Shown here piece after piece: positions 1 to 5,616 of a DNA stretch of 6,837 nucleotides. The stretch comes from Deinococcales bacterium. Its GTDB lineage: Bacteria > Deinococcota > Deinococci > Deinococcales > Deinococcaceae. The notes under the pieces were generated by a model. The model did no database searches. It worked only from the letters and a program-made list of their open reading frames with translations, and was not told the origin of the DNA. A program made the translations under genes and the position numbers. How positions within the stretch are numbered: position 1 is the stretch's first letter; each line of letters begins with the position of its first letter. The DNA lies in contig JANYFS010000179.1 in the NCBI GenBank assembly GCA_025359705.1, positions 1-6,837 on the forward strand, written 5' to 3'.

Positions 1-1
1 T

Positions 2-178
2 AAAACCATCAACTCGATCCCGTATCTGGTGCGAAACGTGGAGAAACGTGGCTGGCAATTGGGCAGTCTGAGTGAAATGTTGGGTCGTCCCGAATTGGGC
101 AAAGTGAGTCCCTTGAAGATTCTCTCGAAGATTCCCTTGAAGATCCCCTCGAGCCTGCAAGTGGTGGCAAAAAAATAA
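2..178 (+). CDS. C-terminal end of a probable polysaccharide deacetylase (5' partial)
   Basis: The frame is open from the left edge and stops at TAA 176-178, giving 58 residues. The visible part reads INSIPYLVRNVEKRGWQLGS followed by LSEMLG. This 'leader-[LI]-[LV]-..-RGW-LG-L-E-L' pattern resembles the last helix and strand of NodB-type polysaccharide deacetylases, where the domain ends in a phrase like 'GYRLVTLSEML'. None of the metal-binding or catalytic motifs lie in this fragment, so the family call rests on that C-terminal resemblance only. After LGRPELGKV the protein ends in a low-complexity tail (PLKI, LSKI, PLKI, PSSL) built from a 12-bp DNA repeat, probably outside the folded domain. 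The gene is followed by a 66-bp gap before uvrC, in the same direction. Other enzymes with a similar terminal helix cannot be excluded. Confidence 0.5.
   Translation, partial: KTINSIPYLVRNVEKRGWQLGSLSEMLGRPELGKVSPLKILSKIPLKIPSSLQVVAKK
110..157 (+). repeat. 12-bp tandem repeat, four degenerate units, in-frame at the 3' end of the upstream gene
   Basis: The units are CCCTTGAAGATT, CTCTCGAAGATT, CCCTTGAAGATC and CCCTCGAGCCTG, each starting in codon phase and encoding PLKI, LSKI, PLKI and PSSL. The first three differ at only a few positions and the fourth is diverged. The same central position reads CTTGAA, CTCGAA, CTTGAA and finally CTCGAG, so the last unit holds a copy of the palindrome that is abundant throughout the window. 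Confidence 0.8.
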
Positions 179-210
179 TCTCGAGCTAGCCTCGCTTGGT
201 TCTGTACTCA

Positions 211-240
211 GCTAAAATAGACTAAAATAAACTAAAATAA
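211..240 (+). promoter_or_regulatory. Three tandem 10-bp units, each with a TAAAAT box, just upstream of uvrC
   Basis: Units GCTAAAATAG, ACTAAAATAA and ACTAAAATAA run head to tail with no spacing. Each carries TAAAAT, which matches the -10 pattern TANNNT (213-218, 223-228, 233-238). The last box ends 6 nt before the GTG start of uvrC. That spacing suits a leaderless transcript, a common arrangement in Deinococcus, and no good Shine-Dalgarno sequence precedes the GTG. No convincing -35 hexamer is seen at the usual distance, so promoter activity is inferred. The repeat itself is seen directly. An A/T-rich spacer without function is the alternative. Confidence 0.45.
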
Positions 241-244
241 ACGG

Positions 245-2140
245 GTGCAACTTGATGAACTTCCTGTCCTTCCCGTTTTAAGCGGGGTTTACCTCTTTCG
301 CTCGAGTGGGACAACTCCGATTTATATTGGCAAAGCCAAAAATTTACGCGCTCGAGTGCAGCAGCATTTTAAGGCGGGGGGTAAATCGGGCCGTTTTACC
401 AGCGAGGCCACTTCGCTCGAGTTTATCACCACCAAAACCGAGGTGGAGGCGCTGATCCTCGAGGCGAATCTGATCAAGCAGCACCGCCCGCATTACAATG
501 TGCTGCTCAAAGACGACAAGCATTACCCCTTTCTCAAACTGACCTTTGAAACCTGGCCCATGCTGATCATCACCCGCCGATTGATTAAGGATCAGGGAAC
601 CTATTACGGCCCCTATCCCGATGGCAACGCGGTGCGGCGGGTCAAAAGCCTGATCGATACCATGATGCCGCTGCGAAAAAACAGCGGAATCCCCTTCAAA
701 AAGCGCTCGAGGCCGTGTCTGAATTTTCATATGGGGCGCTGCTTGGCTCCATGTGTGGATAAAGCCGACCTCGAGACCTACCAAAAAGCGGTGCAGGATG
801 TAAAAAATCTGCTCGAGGGACGAATCGCGGACGTAGTGGACAGCCTAAAAGCCCAGATGCTGGAGATGGCAAAGCGCCAAGATTTCGAGCAAGCGGGGTT
901 GGTGCGTGACCGCATCGAGGCGGTGCAAAAACTGTTTGGCGAAGAGCAAAATGTGCTGAGCTTGCGCGGCGACGATCTGGATTTTTTGGGTTATTCCAGC
1001 GCAGGGGAATACGCCATGGTGCAACTTTTTCGGATGCGCGGCGGGCGGGTAGTGGGCCGTGACAAACGCTTTCTGAGTGGGGCCGAAGATGCCGAGGCCA
1101 GCGAGATCATAGGGGCATTTTTGCAGGACTATTACACCCAGTCCACCCATACCCCCAGCCTAATTTTGATTCCCGACGAACTCGAGGACGGGGATGTGTG
1201 GGTGGAATTTCTCAGCCAAAAAGCGGGCCGCAAAGTGGAGCTGCGCCACCCCCAGCGCGGTGAAAAAGTGGATTTGCTGGAAATGGCGATGAAAAACGCC
1301 CACAACTCGCTCGAGAGTGAACTTTTGGCCCTCGAGAAGCGCGGCGACCACCCTGGCCTCGAGGCATTGCGCGAGGTGCTGGCCCTGCCCAGCCGCCCGT
1401 GGCGCATCGAGGGCTACGACAATTCCAATTTATTTGGAACCCACATCGTCTCGGGCATGGTGGTTTTTGAAGGCGGGCGGGCCAAACGCGGTGATCACCG
1501 CCGTTTCAAGGTCAAGGGTTTGGATCACCCCGACGACTATGCCAGTATGCACCAGACGGTGTTGCGCCGCTTTACCGGCAGCCTTGCCGACAAACTGCCC
1601 CTGCCCGATCTGATGCTGATCGACGGGGGGCGTGGGCAACTGAATGCGGCGCTCGAGGCTATGCAGCAAGCGGGGGTGCGGGTTCCTGTGGTGGGCCTTG
1701 CCAAGCGCGAAGAGCGCATTATTTTGCCCAGCATTTACGGGGCGCAGTGGTGGCTCGAGTCGGGCCTCGAGGTGGGAAAAAACCGCGAAGTCTTGCTGCT
1801 GGAGAGCCATCCCGCCTTGCGGGTGCTGATTGGAGTCCGCGACGAGGTTCACAACTACGCCATCACCTACCACCGCAAATTGCGCGGTGAAGGCATGTTC
1901 AAAAGCATTTTCGACGACCTACCCGCCATTGGCGAAAAACGGCGCGACGCTCTGCTCGAGCATTTCACCTCGCTTTCGGACATTGCCGCCGCCACGGTGG
2001 AAGAAATCGCCCGCATTCCAGGGATGAATTTGAGTGTTGCCAAAGCGGTTAAAACCTTTTTGAAAACTAGGCTCGAGGGGGAAAAGTTGGGTGAAGAAAA
2101 GGGAGAAGAATTGGAGGCAGGCTCGAGGGGGAAAGATTGA
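245..2140 (+). CDS. uvrC: Excinuclease ABC subunit C (UvrC)
   Basis: UvrC makes both incisions around a DNA lesion after UvrA and UvrB have located it. The 631-residue protein has the full domain order. An N-terminal GIY-YIG nuclease (about 10-95) has GVY at 14-16, YIGK at 27-30, Arg37 and Glu73. A Cys-rich region has Cys158, Cys166 and Cys170. A UvrB-binding UVR helix pair lies at about 198-232. The RNase H-like nuclease (about 385-545) has Asp392, Asp460 and His536, aligning with E. coli D399, D466 and H538. A helix-hairpin-helix pair spans about 558-605. The start is GTG, because MQLDELPVLP matches the usual UvrC beginning and no nearby ATG fits. Two oddities: the fourth Cys of the reported E. 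coli iron-sulfur site is missing, and the last 25 residues are a charged Glu/Gly/Lys-rich tail. The protein holds 17 CTCGAG sites, 13 of them read as Leu-Glu. Confidence 0.97.
   Translation: MQLDELPVLPVLSGVYLFRSSGTTPIYIGKAKNLRARVQQHFKAGGKSGRFTSEATSLEFITTKTEVEALILEANLIKQHRPHYNVLLKDDKHYPFLKLTFETWPMLIITRRLIKDQGTYYGPYPDGNAVRRVKSLIDTMMPLRKNSGIPFKKRSRPCLNFHMGRCLAPCVDKADLETYQKAVQDVKNLLEGRIADVVDSLKAQMLEMAKRQDFEQAGLVRDRIEAVQKLFGEEQNVLSLRGDDLDFLGYSSAGEYAMVQLFRMRGGRVVGRDKRFLSGAEDAEASEIIGAFLQDYYTQSTHTPSLILIPDELEDGDVWVEFLSQKAGRKVELRHPQRGEKVDLLEMAMKNAHNSLESELLALEKRGDHPGLEALREVLALPSRPWRIEGYDNSNLFGTHIVSGMVVFEGGRAKRGDHRRFKVKGLDHPDDYASMHQTVLRRFTGSLADKLPLPDLMLIDGGRGQLNAALEAMQQAGVRVPVVGLAKREERIILPSIYGAQWWLESGLEVGKNREVLLLESHPALRVLIGVRDEVHNYAITYHRKLRGEGMFKSIFDDLPAIGEKRRDALLEHFTSLSDIAAATVEEIARIPGMNLSVAKAVKTFLKTRLEGEKLGEEKGEELEAGSRGKD
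2069..2134 (+). repeat. 16-bp direct repeat, 50 bp apart, around the uvrC tail
   Basis: AGGCTCGAGGGGGAAA occurs at 2069-2084 and again at 2119-2134. The two copies are read in different frames, the first as Arg-Leu-Glu-Gly and the second as Gly-Ser-Arg-Gly. The 34 bp between them is almost pure purine (GAAGAAAAGGGAGAAG type) and encodes the Glu/Lys/Gly-rich tail of UvrC. The structure suggests that a duplication lengthened the end of the gene. Confidence 0.8.
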
Positions 2141-2213
2141 GAGCGAGAGGGCGAGAGGGCAAATCGGTACTTTTGCGCCTGTATTGGGATTCCGCTTGGG
2201 GTATCGTGAATTC
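2141..2213 (+). other. uvrC-queF spacer with 8-bp tandem repeat and possible leaderless -10
   Basis: GCGAGAGG is repeated head to tail at 2143-2150 and 2151-2158, continuing the purine-rich stretch that ends uvrC. Further on, TATCGT at 2202-2207 lies 6 nt before the queF ATG, the same geometry as the last TAAAAT box before uvrC, so a leaderless start is possible. The -35 region is poor. The frame upstream of the queF ATG stays open back to 2091, but this part is low-complexity and unlikely to be translated as QueF. No terminator-like hairpin with a T run was seen, so uvrC read-through into queF is possible. Confidence 0.4.
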
Positions 2214-2639
2214 ATGAGCCAAGAACACCCAAACCACACAGAGACCGAAGCCGAAATCACTCAAAACCTCACTATGCTGGGCCGCAAGGTGATTGGCAGC
2301 ACGGGTAAGCTCGAGGTTTTTCCTGCGCCCAAAAGTGGAAACCTGAAAGAAATCACCCTGTTTACCGAAGAAATCTACGCCAATTGCCCCGTCACAGGCC
2401 AACCTGATTTTTATAGCTGCCGCCTGAGCTATGTGCCAGAGCATTTTTGTGTGGAAAGCAAAAGCGCCAAACTGTATTTTCAAAGCCTCAAAGATGCGGG
2501 AATTTTTTGTGAGCATTTATCGGCAAAAATCGCCCAAGATTTCTTTGATGCCCTCGAGCCTTTTTCCCTGCGGGTAGAACTGATCCAGCGCCCTCGAGGG
2601 GGAATCAGCATCACTGCTGTTTCGGAAGTGAAACGCTAA
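2214..2639 (+). CDS. queF: NADPH-dependent 7-cyano-7-deazaguanine (preQ0) reductase QueF
   Basis: QueF reduces the nitrile of preQ0 to the aminomethyl group of preQ1, using two NADPH, in the cytoplasm. The 141-residue product is the short, single-domain (B. subtilis YkvM) type. The active-site segment NCPVTGQPD has the nucleophile Cys58 and Asp65. The QueF signature VESKSAKLYF lies at 80-89, and QRPRGGISI near the end matches the C-terminal RGGISI element. Residues 98-100 read Phe-Cys-Glu where B. subtilis has Phe-His-Glu (His96), an unusual change. ATG 2214 (MSQEHPN) was chosen because the longer open frame from 2091 adds 41 low-complexity residues that overlap uvrC and have no family match. 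It is followed by queD after 60 bp, and the next three genes make its substrate. Confidence 0.95.
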   Translation: MSQEHPNHTETEAEITQNLTMLGRKVIGSTGKLEVFPAPKSGNLKEITLFTEEIYANCPVTGQPDFYSCRLSYVPEHFCVESKSAKLYFQSLKDAGIFCEHLSAKIAQDFFDALEPFSLRVELIQRPRGGISITAVSEVKR

Positions 2640-2670
2640 GGATCACAACCACTTTTAAGCCACACTCGAG

Positions 2671-2691
2671 GGATCTTAGATCCAGTACACT
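2671..2691 (+). promoter_or_regulatory. Inverted repeat and possible -10 box upstream of queD
   Basis: In the 60-bp queF-queD gap, GGATCT (2671-2676) and AGATCC (2678-2683) form a perfect 6-bp inverted repeat around one T. The sequence TACACT (2686-2691) fits a TANNNT -10 box and ends 8 nt before the queD ATG, which would give a leaderless or nearly leaderless transcript. The palindrome abutting the box could be an operator. No clear -35 or Shine-Dalgarno sequence is present. A 13-bp odd palindrome can arise by chance, so this is tentative. Confidence 0.3.
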
Positions 2692-2699
2692 GTTTCGAT

Positions 2700-3104
2700 A
2701 TGCCTTGGAAGTTAGTAACAGAGTTCACCTTTGATAGCGCACACGTGATTGTGGGATACGACGGCCCCTGTGGTCGTTTGCATGGACATACCTACCGTGT
2801 AAAAATGGAACTCGAGTCCAGCACCCTCCGCTCGAGCGAATGCGTAGACCGTGCCATTATGGTGGCGGATTTTAAAACCCTCAAATGGGCCAAAAAAGAC
2901 ATCGATGCAGGCGGCTTAGACCATGCCTACCTCAACGATCTGCTGGGCGACGATACCACCGCCGAAGTGATTGCCCAGTATTTATACCGCGAAACCTTGC
3001 GTAGGATTAAGCAAAGCCTATCCGAAAACGATTTGGGCGACGACCTGAAACTGAAGGTTTCCATCTGGGAAACCGCCGATTCGTATTGTGAATATTGGGA
3101 ATGA
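2700..3104 (+). CDS. queD: 6-carboxy-5,6,7,8-tetrahydropterin synthase QueD
   Basis: QueD converts 7,8-dihydroneopterin triphosphate to 6-carboxytetrahydropterin, the first dedicated step towards preQ0. The 134-residue protein has the PTPS/QueD fold motifs. FDSAH supplies His15 and CGRLHGH supplies His28 and His30, the three zinc ligands. Cys24 is the catalytic cysteine. GLDHAYLND (Asp74, His75) provides the rest of the catalytic triad. TTAEVIA and IWET (Glu124) match the substrate-binding end of the family. The length is normal. The start at ATG 2700 places the first strand (KLVTEFTFDSAH) in the usual position. The stop TGA lies inside ATGATG, so queE begins within the last codons, implying coupled translation. 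A eukaryotic-type pyruvoyltetrahydropterin synthase role is unlikely given the que neighbours. Confidence 0.95.
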   Translation: MPWKLVTEFTFDSAHVIVGYDGPCGRLHGHTYRVKMELESSTLRSSECVDRAIMVADFKTLKWAKKDIDAGGLDHAYLNDLLGDDTTAEVIAQYLYRETLRRIKQSLSENDLGDDLKLKVSIWETADSYCEYWE

Positions 3105-3907
3105 TGGACATGGATTCACTTAACCTCGAGCCAAATAATAATGGGTTAAACCCTGTGCCAAACCTCGAGCCAAATAATGCGCCACATAATGCACCAAATA
3201 CTAAGCACGATCTTCGCCAATACCCTGTATACGAGCATTTTTATACTTGGCAAGGCGAAGGAGTGCATTTGGGACGGGCCGCCTATTTTATTCGGCTGTA
3301 TGGCTGCCCACAAAAATGTTTCTGGTGCGACAGCGCAGGCACTTGGCATCCCGATTACCGCCCTGCCCAGGTGCAATTGCTTTCCGCTCGAGCCATCCAA
3401 GAGCTGGTACAGCACAACAGCCACCCCGATGCTTTGGTGGTGATTACCGGCGGCGAACCCATCTTGTTCGATTTGAATGCGCTGACCGATGCCCTGCACC
3501 AGATCAAACGTAAAGTTCACCTCGAGACTTCGGGAATTGCGCCCCTGCGCGGGAATTTGGACTGGATCACCCTGTCTCCCAAACCTTTTGGAATGCCCCC
3601 CTTGCTCGAGGTGGTACGGCTTAGCCATGAAGCCAAAATCATCGTGCATGACCTGAGCGATATTGCCGCTGGCCTCGAGGCATTAGAGGGGCTACCGCCA
3701 GAGGCCGTAATTTGGCTGCACCCCGAATGGTCCAAAAGCCGAGACAAAGACCGCACCGTCCTCAATGCCATCACCGCAGCGGTCAAACAAAACCCCCGTT
3801 TGCGGGCAGGGTATCAAATGCACAAAGCCTACCTCGCAGACGACCTCGATCCCAACAGCGATAAACGCAAAATTCCTTTGGGCGGAAATCCAAATTTGGG
3901 GATATAA
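3101..3907 (+). CDS. queE: 7-carboxy-7-deazaguanine synthase QueE (radical SAM), with N-terminal extension
   Basis: QueE rearranges 6-carboxytetrahydropterin to 7-carboxy-7-deazaguanine using a [4Fe-4S] cluster and S-adenosylmethionine. Cys69, Cys73 and Cys76 (GCPQKCFWCDSAG) form the CX3CX2C cluster motif, and TGGEP at 116-120 is the SAM-binding motif. YTWQGEGVHLGRAAYFIRLYG just before the cysteines is the typical QueE N-terminal substrate and SAM region. ATG 3101 overlaps the queD stop by 4 bp (ATGA), the usual coupled arrangement. ATG 3104 and ATG 3110 are alternatives and TTG 3095 is unlikely. Counted from 3101 the protein has 268 residues. The family core starts near Tyr41, so about 40 Asn/Pro-rich residues precede it, carrying NLEPNN twice. 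That extension is odd, and no in-frame ATG nearer the core exists. queC follows after 3 nt. Confidence 0.94.
   Translation: MMDMDSLNLEPNNNGLNPVPNLEPNNAPHNAPNTKHDLRQYPVYEHFYTWQGEGVHLGRAAYFIRLYGCPQKCFWCDSAGTWHPDYRPAQVQLLSARAIQELVQHNSHPDALVVITGGEPILFDLNALTDALHQIKRKVHLETSGIAPLRGNLDWITLSPKPFGMPPLLEVVRLSHEAKIIVHDLSDIAAGLEALEGLPPEAVIWLHPEWSKSRDKDRTVLNAITAAVKQNPRLRAGYQMHKAYLADDLDPNSDKRKIPLGGNPNLGI
3122..3178 (+). repeat. 18-bp direct repeat, 39-bp period, in the QueE N-terminal extension
   Basis: AACCTCGAGCCAAATAAT occurs at 3122-3139 and 3161-3178. The 39-bp period keeps the reading frame, and both copies encode Asn-Leu-Glu-Pro-Asn-Asn. Each contains CTCGAG within CCTCGAGCCAA, the same extended context as the triple repeat before folB. 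After the second copy, CATAATGCACC and similar A/C-rich sequence continues the low complexity up to the conserved QueE core. Confidence 0.85.
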
Positions 3908-3910
3908 ATC

Positions 3911-4618
3911 ATGAAAAAACGCGCAGTAGTCTTGCTTTCGGGCGGCCTAGACTCGAGTACCGTCGCAGGAATTGCCAGCCTCGAGCATGGGTTTCAAGTC
4001 TCGGCCCTTTCTTTTCGTTATGGGCAACGCCACACCATCGAACTCGAGCGGGCCAAAAAAATCGCGGCGCACTTTTCCCTCGAATATAACGTGGTGGATG
4101 TGAATATTGCCCAGTGGGGCGGCAGTTCGCTCACCGATACCAACATGACCGTTCCCACTGACGGTAACGATGCGGGCATTCCCTCCACCTATGTGCCTGG
4201 TCGCAACACGGTTTTTATTGCGGTGGCCCTGTCTTTTGCCGAAGCCATTGGCGCAGAAGCGATCTATTTGGGAATCAATGCGGTGGATTATTCGGGCTAT
4301 CCCGATTGCCGCCCCGAATATCTGGCGGCCTTCCAAACCCTCGCCAACCTGTCCAGCAAAGCAGGACTCGAGGGGAACGGGGCCAAACTGGTCGCGCCCC
4401 TGATCCACATGACCAAAGTGGATATTGTGAAAAAAGCCCTCGAGCTGGGGGTTCCCATTGATGTCACTTGGTCGTGTTATCAAGGTGGCCTCGAGCCGTG
4501 TGGGGTGTGCGATTCTTGCCGAATTCGGGACAAAGCCTTGATCGAAGCGGGAAGATTAGATTTGGCCTCGAGCTATGCACAGTTGGGTGGAAACCTAAAT
4601 GAATCCCCCTCGAGCTAA
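3911..4618 (+). CDS. queC: 7-cyano-7-deazaguanine (preQ0) synthase QueC
   Basis: QueC uses ATP and ammonia to convert 7-carboxy-7-deazaguanine to preQ0, the substrate of QueF. The 235-residue protein has the PP-loop ATPase motif LLSGGLDSST (residues 8-17) and the four-cysteine zinc site near the C-terminus: Cys189, Cys197, Cys200 and Cys203 in CYQGGLEPCGVCDSC. STYVPGRNTVFIAVALSFAE and YSGYPDCRPEY are further family blocks. The length is normal. The ATG at 3911 lies 3 nt after the queE stop, and GGGG at 3898-3901 gives a weak ribosome-binding site within the end of queE. The last 20 bp overlap folP, so the final residues (NESPSS) are shared sequence in another frame, joining the que genes to the fol genes. 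Confidence 0.96.
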   Translation: MKKRAVVLLSGGLDSSTVAGIASLEHGFQVSALSFRYGQRHTIELERAKKIAAHFSLEYNVVDVNIAQWGGSSLTDTNMTVPTDGNDAGIPSTYVPGRNTVFIAVALSFAEAIGAEAIYLGINAVDYSGYPDCRPEYLAAFQTLANLSSKAGLEGNGAKLVAPLIHMTKVDIVKKALELGVPIDVTWSCYQGGLEPCGVCDSCRIRDKALIEAGRLDLASSYAQLGGNLNESPSS

Positions 4619-5516
4619 AAAAACCAACACTTTAACCTGGCGCTTTGCGGTTCCAAACAGTGAACCTGTTCATAATCTGCATCATAATCTGCATCAGATT
4701 TCATGGACGGGTAGCCTGATTATGGGGGTGGTCAACCTCACCCCAGATTCTTTTAGCGATGGGGGTCGCAGCCTCGAGGATGGGGTGGAACATGCGCTTT
4801 TGCTCGAGCGGCAGGGCGCACATATCCTGGACTTGGGTGCAGAATCCACCCGCCCTGGGGCCGAACCCATTTCAGTAGAGACCGAAATCTCGAGGCTGAT
4901 TCCTGTGCTGCGTGAGGTAAAGAAACGCTCATACGCCCTGATCTCCATCGATACCCGCCGTGCGGAGGTGGCCCAAATCGCCCTCGAGGAAGGGGCGCAT
5001 TTGATTAACGATGTTTCGGGGCTTAGCGACCCGCAGATGGTGGAGGTTTGCGCCAAAGTGGGGGTTCCTGTGGTGATCATGCATATGGCGGGGCAACCTG
5101 CCACCATGCAAGAGCAGCCGCATTACCAAAATGTTTTGCTCGAGGTACGCGACTTTCTGTTCCAGCAAGCACATATGGCCCTCGAGCGGGGGATTCCCAG
5201 TGTGGTGCTTGATCCTGGAATTGGCTTTGGTAAAACCCTCGAGCATAATGTGGCTTTGCTGCGCGGGATTCCCGAGTTGCTCGAGATGGGCTACCCTGTT
5301 TTGATTGGAGCTTCACGCAAGGCCATGATCGGTACCCTAGCGGCAACTGGGACAGGCATTCTCAAAGCAGACCAACGCGACGCAGGTTCGATTGCCCTAC
5401 ATTTGGGAGCCATTCAGCACGGCGCGGCGATCATTCGGGTGCATGATGTAGCAGGACATGCTCAGGCGTTGGCGGTTTGGGATGCGGTTTGGGATAGAGT
5501 GTGGGGCAATGAGTAG
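4599..5516 (+). CDS. folP: Dihydropteroate synthase FolP
   Basis: FolP condenses 6-hydroxymethyl-7,8-dihydropterin diphosphate with p-aminobenzoate to form dihydropteroate, and is the target of sulfonamides. The 305-residue protein has the TIM-barrel motifs in order: IMGVVNLTPDSFSDGG (41-56), GAESTRPGA (80-88), SIDT (116-119), LINDVSG (135-141), VIMHM, LDPGIGFGKT, LIGASRK and RVHDV. The start is ATG 4599, inside queC. The next ATG in frame is Met42 of the first motif, too late to be a start. The first 40 residues are a loose extension with HNLH repeated at 25-32, and the C-terminus carries AVWD twice plus RVWG, so the protein is somewhat longer than the usual 270-290. FolB and FolK, which make its substrate, follow directly. 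Confidence 0.96.
   Translation: MNPPRAKKTNTLTWRFAVPNSEPVHNLHHNLHQISWTGSLIMGVVNLTPDSFSDGGRSLEDGVEHALLLERQGAHILDLGAESTRPGAEPISVETEISRLIPVLREVKKRSYALISIDTRRAEVAQIALEEGAHLINDVSGLSDPQMVEVCAKVGVPVVIMHMAGQPATMQEQPHYQNVLLEVRDFLFQQAHMALERGIPSVVLDPGIGFGKTLEHNVALLRGIPELLEMGYPVLIGASRKAMIGTLAATGTGILKADQRDAGSIALHLGAIQHGAAIIRVHDVAGHAQALAVWDAVWDRVWGNE
4671..4694 (+). repeat. Perfect 12-bp tandem duplication near the folP start
   Basis: CATAATCTGCAT is repeated exactly at 4671-4682 and 4683-4694, in codon phase, giving His-Asn-Leu-His twice (residues 25-32). It lies in the weakly conserved N-terminal lead of FolP, before the first barrel motif. Confidence 0.85.
5472..5507 (+). repeat. 12-bp tandem duplication at the folP 3' end
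   Basis: GCGGTTTGGGAT is repeated exactly at 5472-5483 and 5484-5495, in codon phase, encoding Ala-Val-Trp-Asp twice. A third, diverged unit at 5496-5507 encodes Arg-Val-Trp-Gly. The repeats form the last turns of the protein, after the RVHDV motif, and may extend its final helix. Confidence 0.8.
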
Positions 5517-5616
5517 CGCAGAAAAGTTTTGGAGTAAGTCAGCATCACGGTTAAACAAATCCTCGAGCCAATCCTCGAGCCAATCCTCGAGCCAAACGGG
5601 TCGGCAGCATGGGTAA
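5509..5616 (+). CDS. Possible 35-codon ORF bridging folP and folB
   Basis: An ATG at 5509 overlaps the folP stop by 8 nt, and the TAA at 5614-5616 overlaps the folB start by 8 nt. The frame therefore fills the only sizeable gap in the queD-folK block. The product starts MSSAEKFWSKSASRLNK, continues with SSSQ three times and ends TGRQHG. The first 15 residues loosely recall the N-terminus of small SAM-dependent methyltransferases (…FWDK.A..Y), so it could be a relic of such a gene, or simply a short ORF that lets ribosomes continue from folP to folB. GTGGGG just upstream is a poor ribosome-binding site. No family is recognised and chance is a real alternative. Confidence 0.3.
   Translation: MSSAEKFWSKSASRLNKSSSQSSSQSSSQTGRQHG
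5558..5593 (+). repeat. Triple 12-bp tandem repeat AATCCTCGAGCC between folP and folB
   Basis: Three perfect units occur at 5558-5569, 5570-5581 and 5582-5593, each with CTCGAG at its centre. The array ends 15 nt before the folB ATG. It is open in the folB frame (Asn-Pro-Arg-Ala three times), but that frame has a stop at 5552-5554 and no start codon before ATG 5609, so it is not part of FolB. It is too short to be a CRISPR array and has no spacers. Each unit is largely self-complementary through CTCGAG, so the mRNA could form alternative hairpins near the folB start. Confidence 0.9.

Noticed and set aside
31..50. Near-tandem 10-bp repeat (GCGAAACGTG, GAGAAACGTG) in the upstream gene
   Set aside because: The encoded VRNVEKRG fits the normal deacetylase C-terminal pattern, and a 10-bp period is out of codon phase, so it is probably coincidence.
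2069..2134. Insertion-sequence target duplication or mobile element
   Set aside because: The repeats are too long and too close, with no transposase or terminal inverted repeats between them.
2091..2213. Longer QueF start at ATG 2091
   Set aside because: It would overlap uvrC by 50 bp and add 41 low-complexity residues absent from the single-domain QueF family; ATG 2214 gives a normal length.
179..2699. preQ1 riboswitch upstream of queF or queD
   Set aside because: I looked for the small preQ1-I hairpin with its A-rich tail, and for any larger conserved aptamer, in the spacers before uvrC, queF and queD; the A-rich repeat before uvrC has no accompanying hairpin, and the other spacers show no match.
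3095..3097. TTG start for queE
   Set aside because: ATG 3101 and 3104 directly follow and overlap the queD stop in the usual coupled manner.
5558..5593. CRISPR-like array
   Set aside because: Units are 12 bp, directly adjacent, with no spacers and no cas genes nearby.
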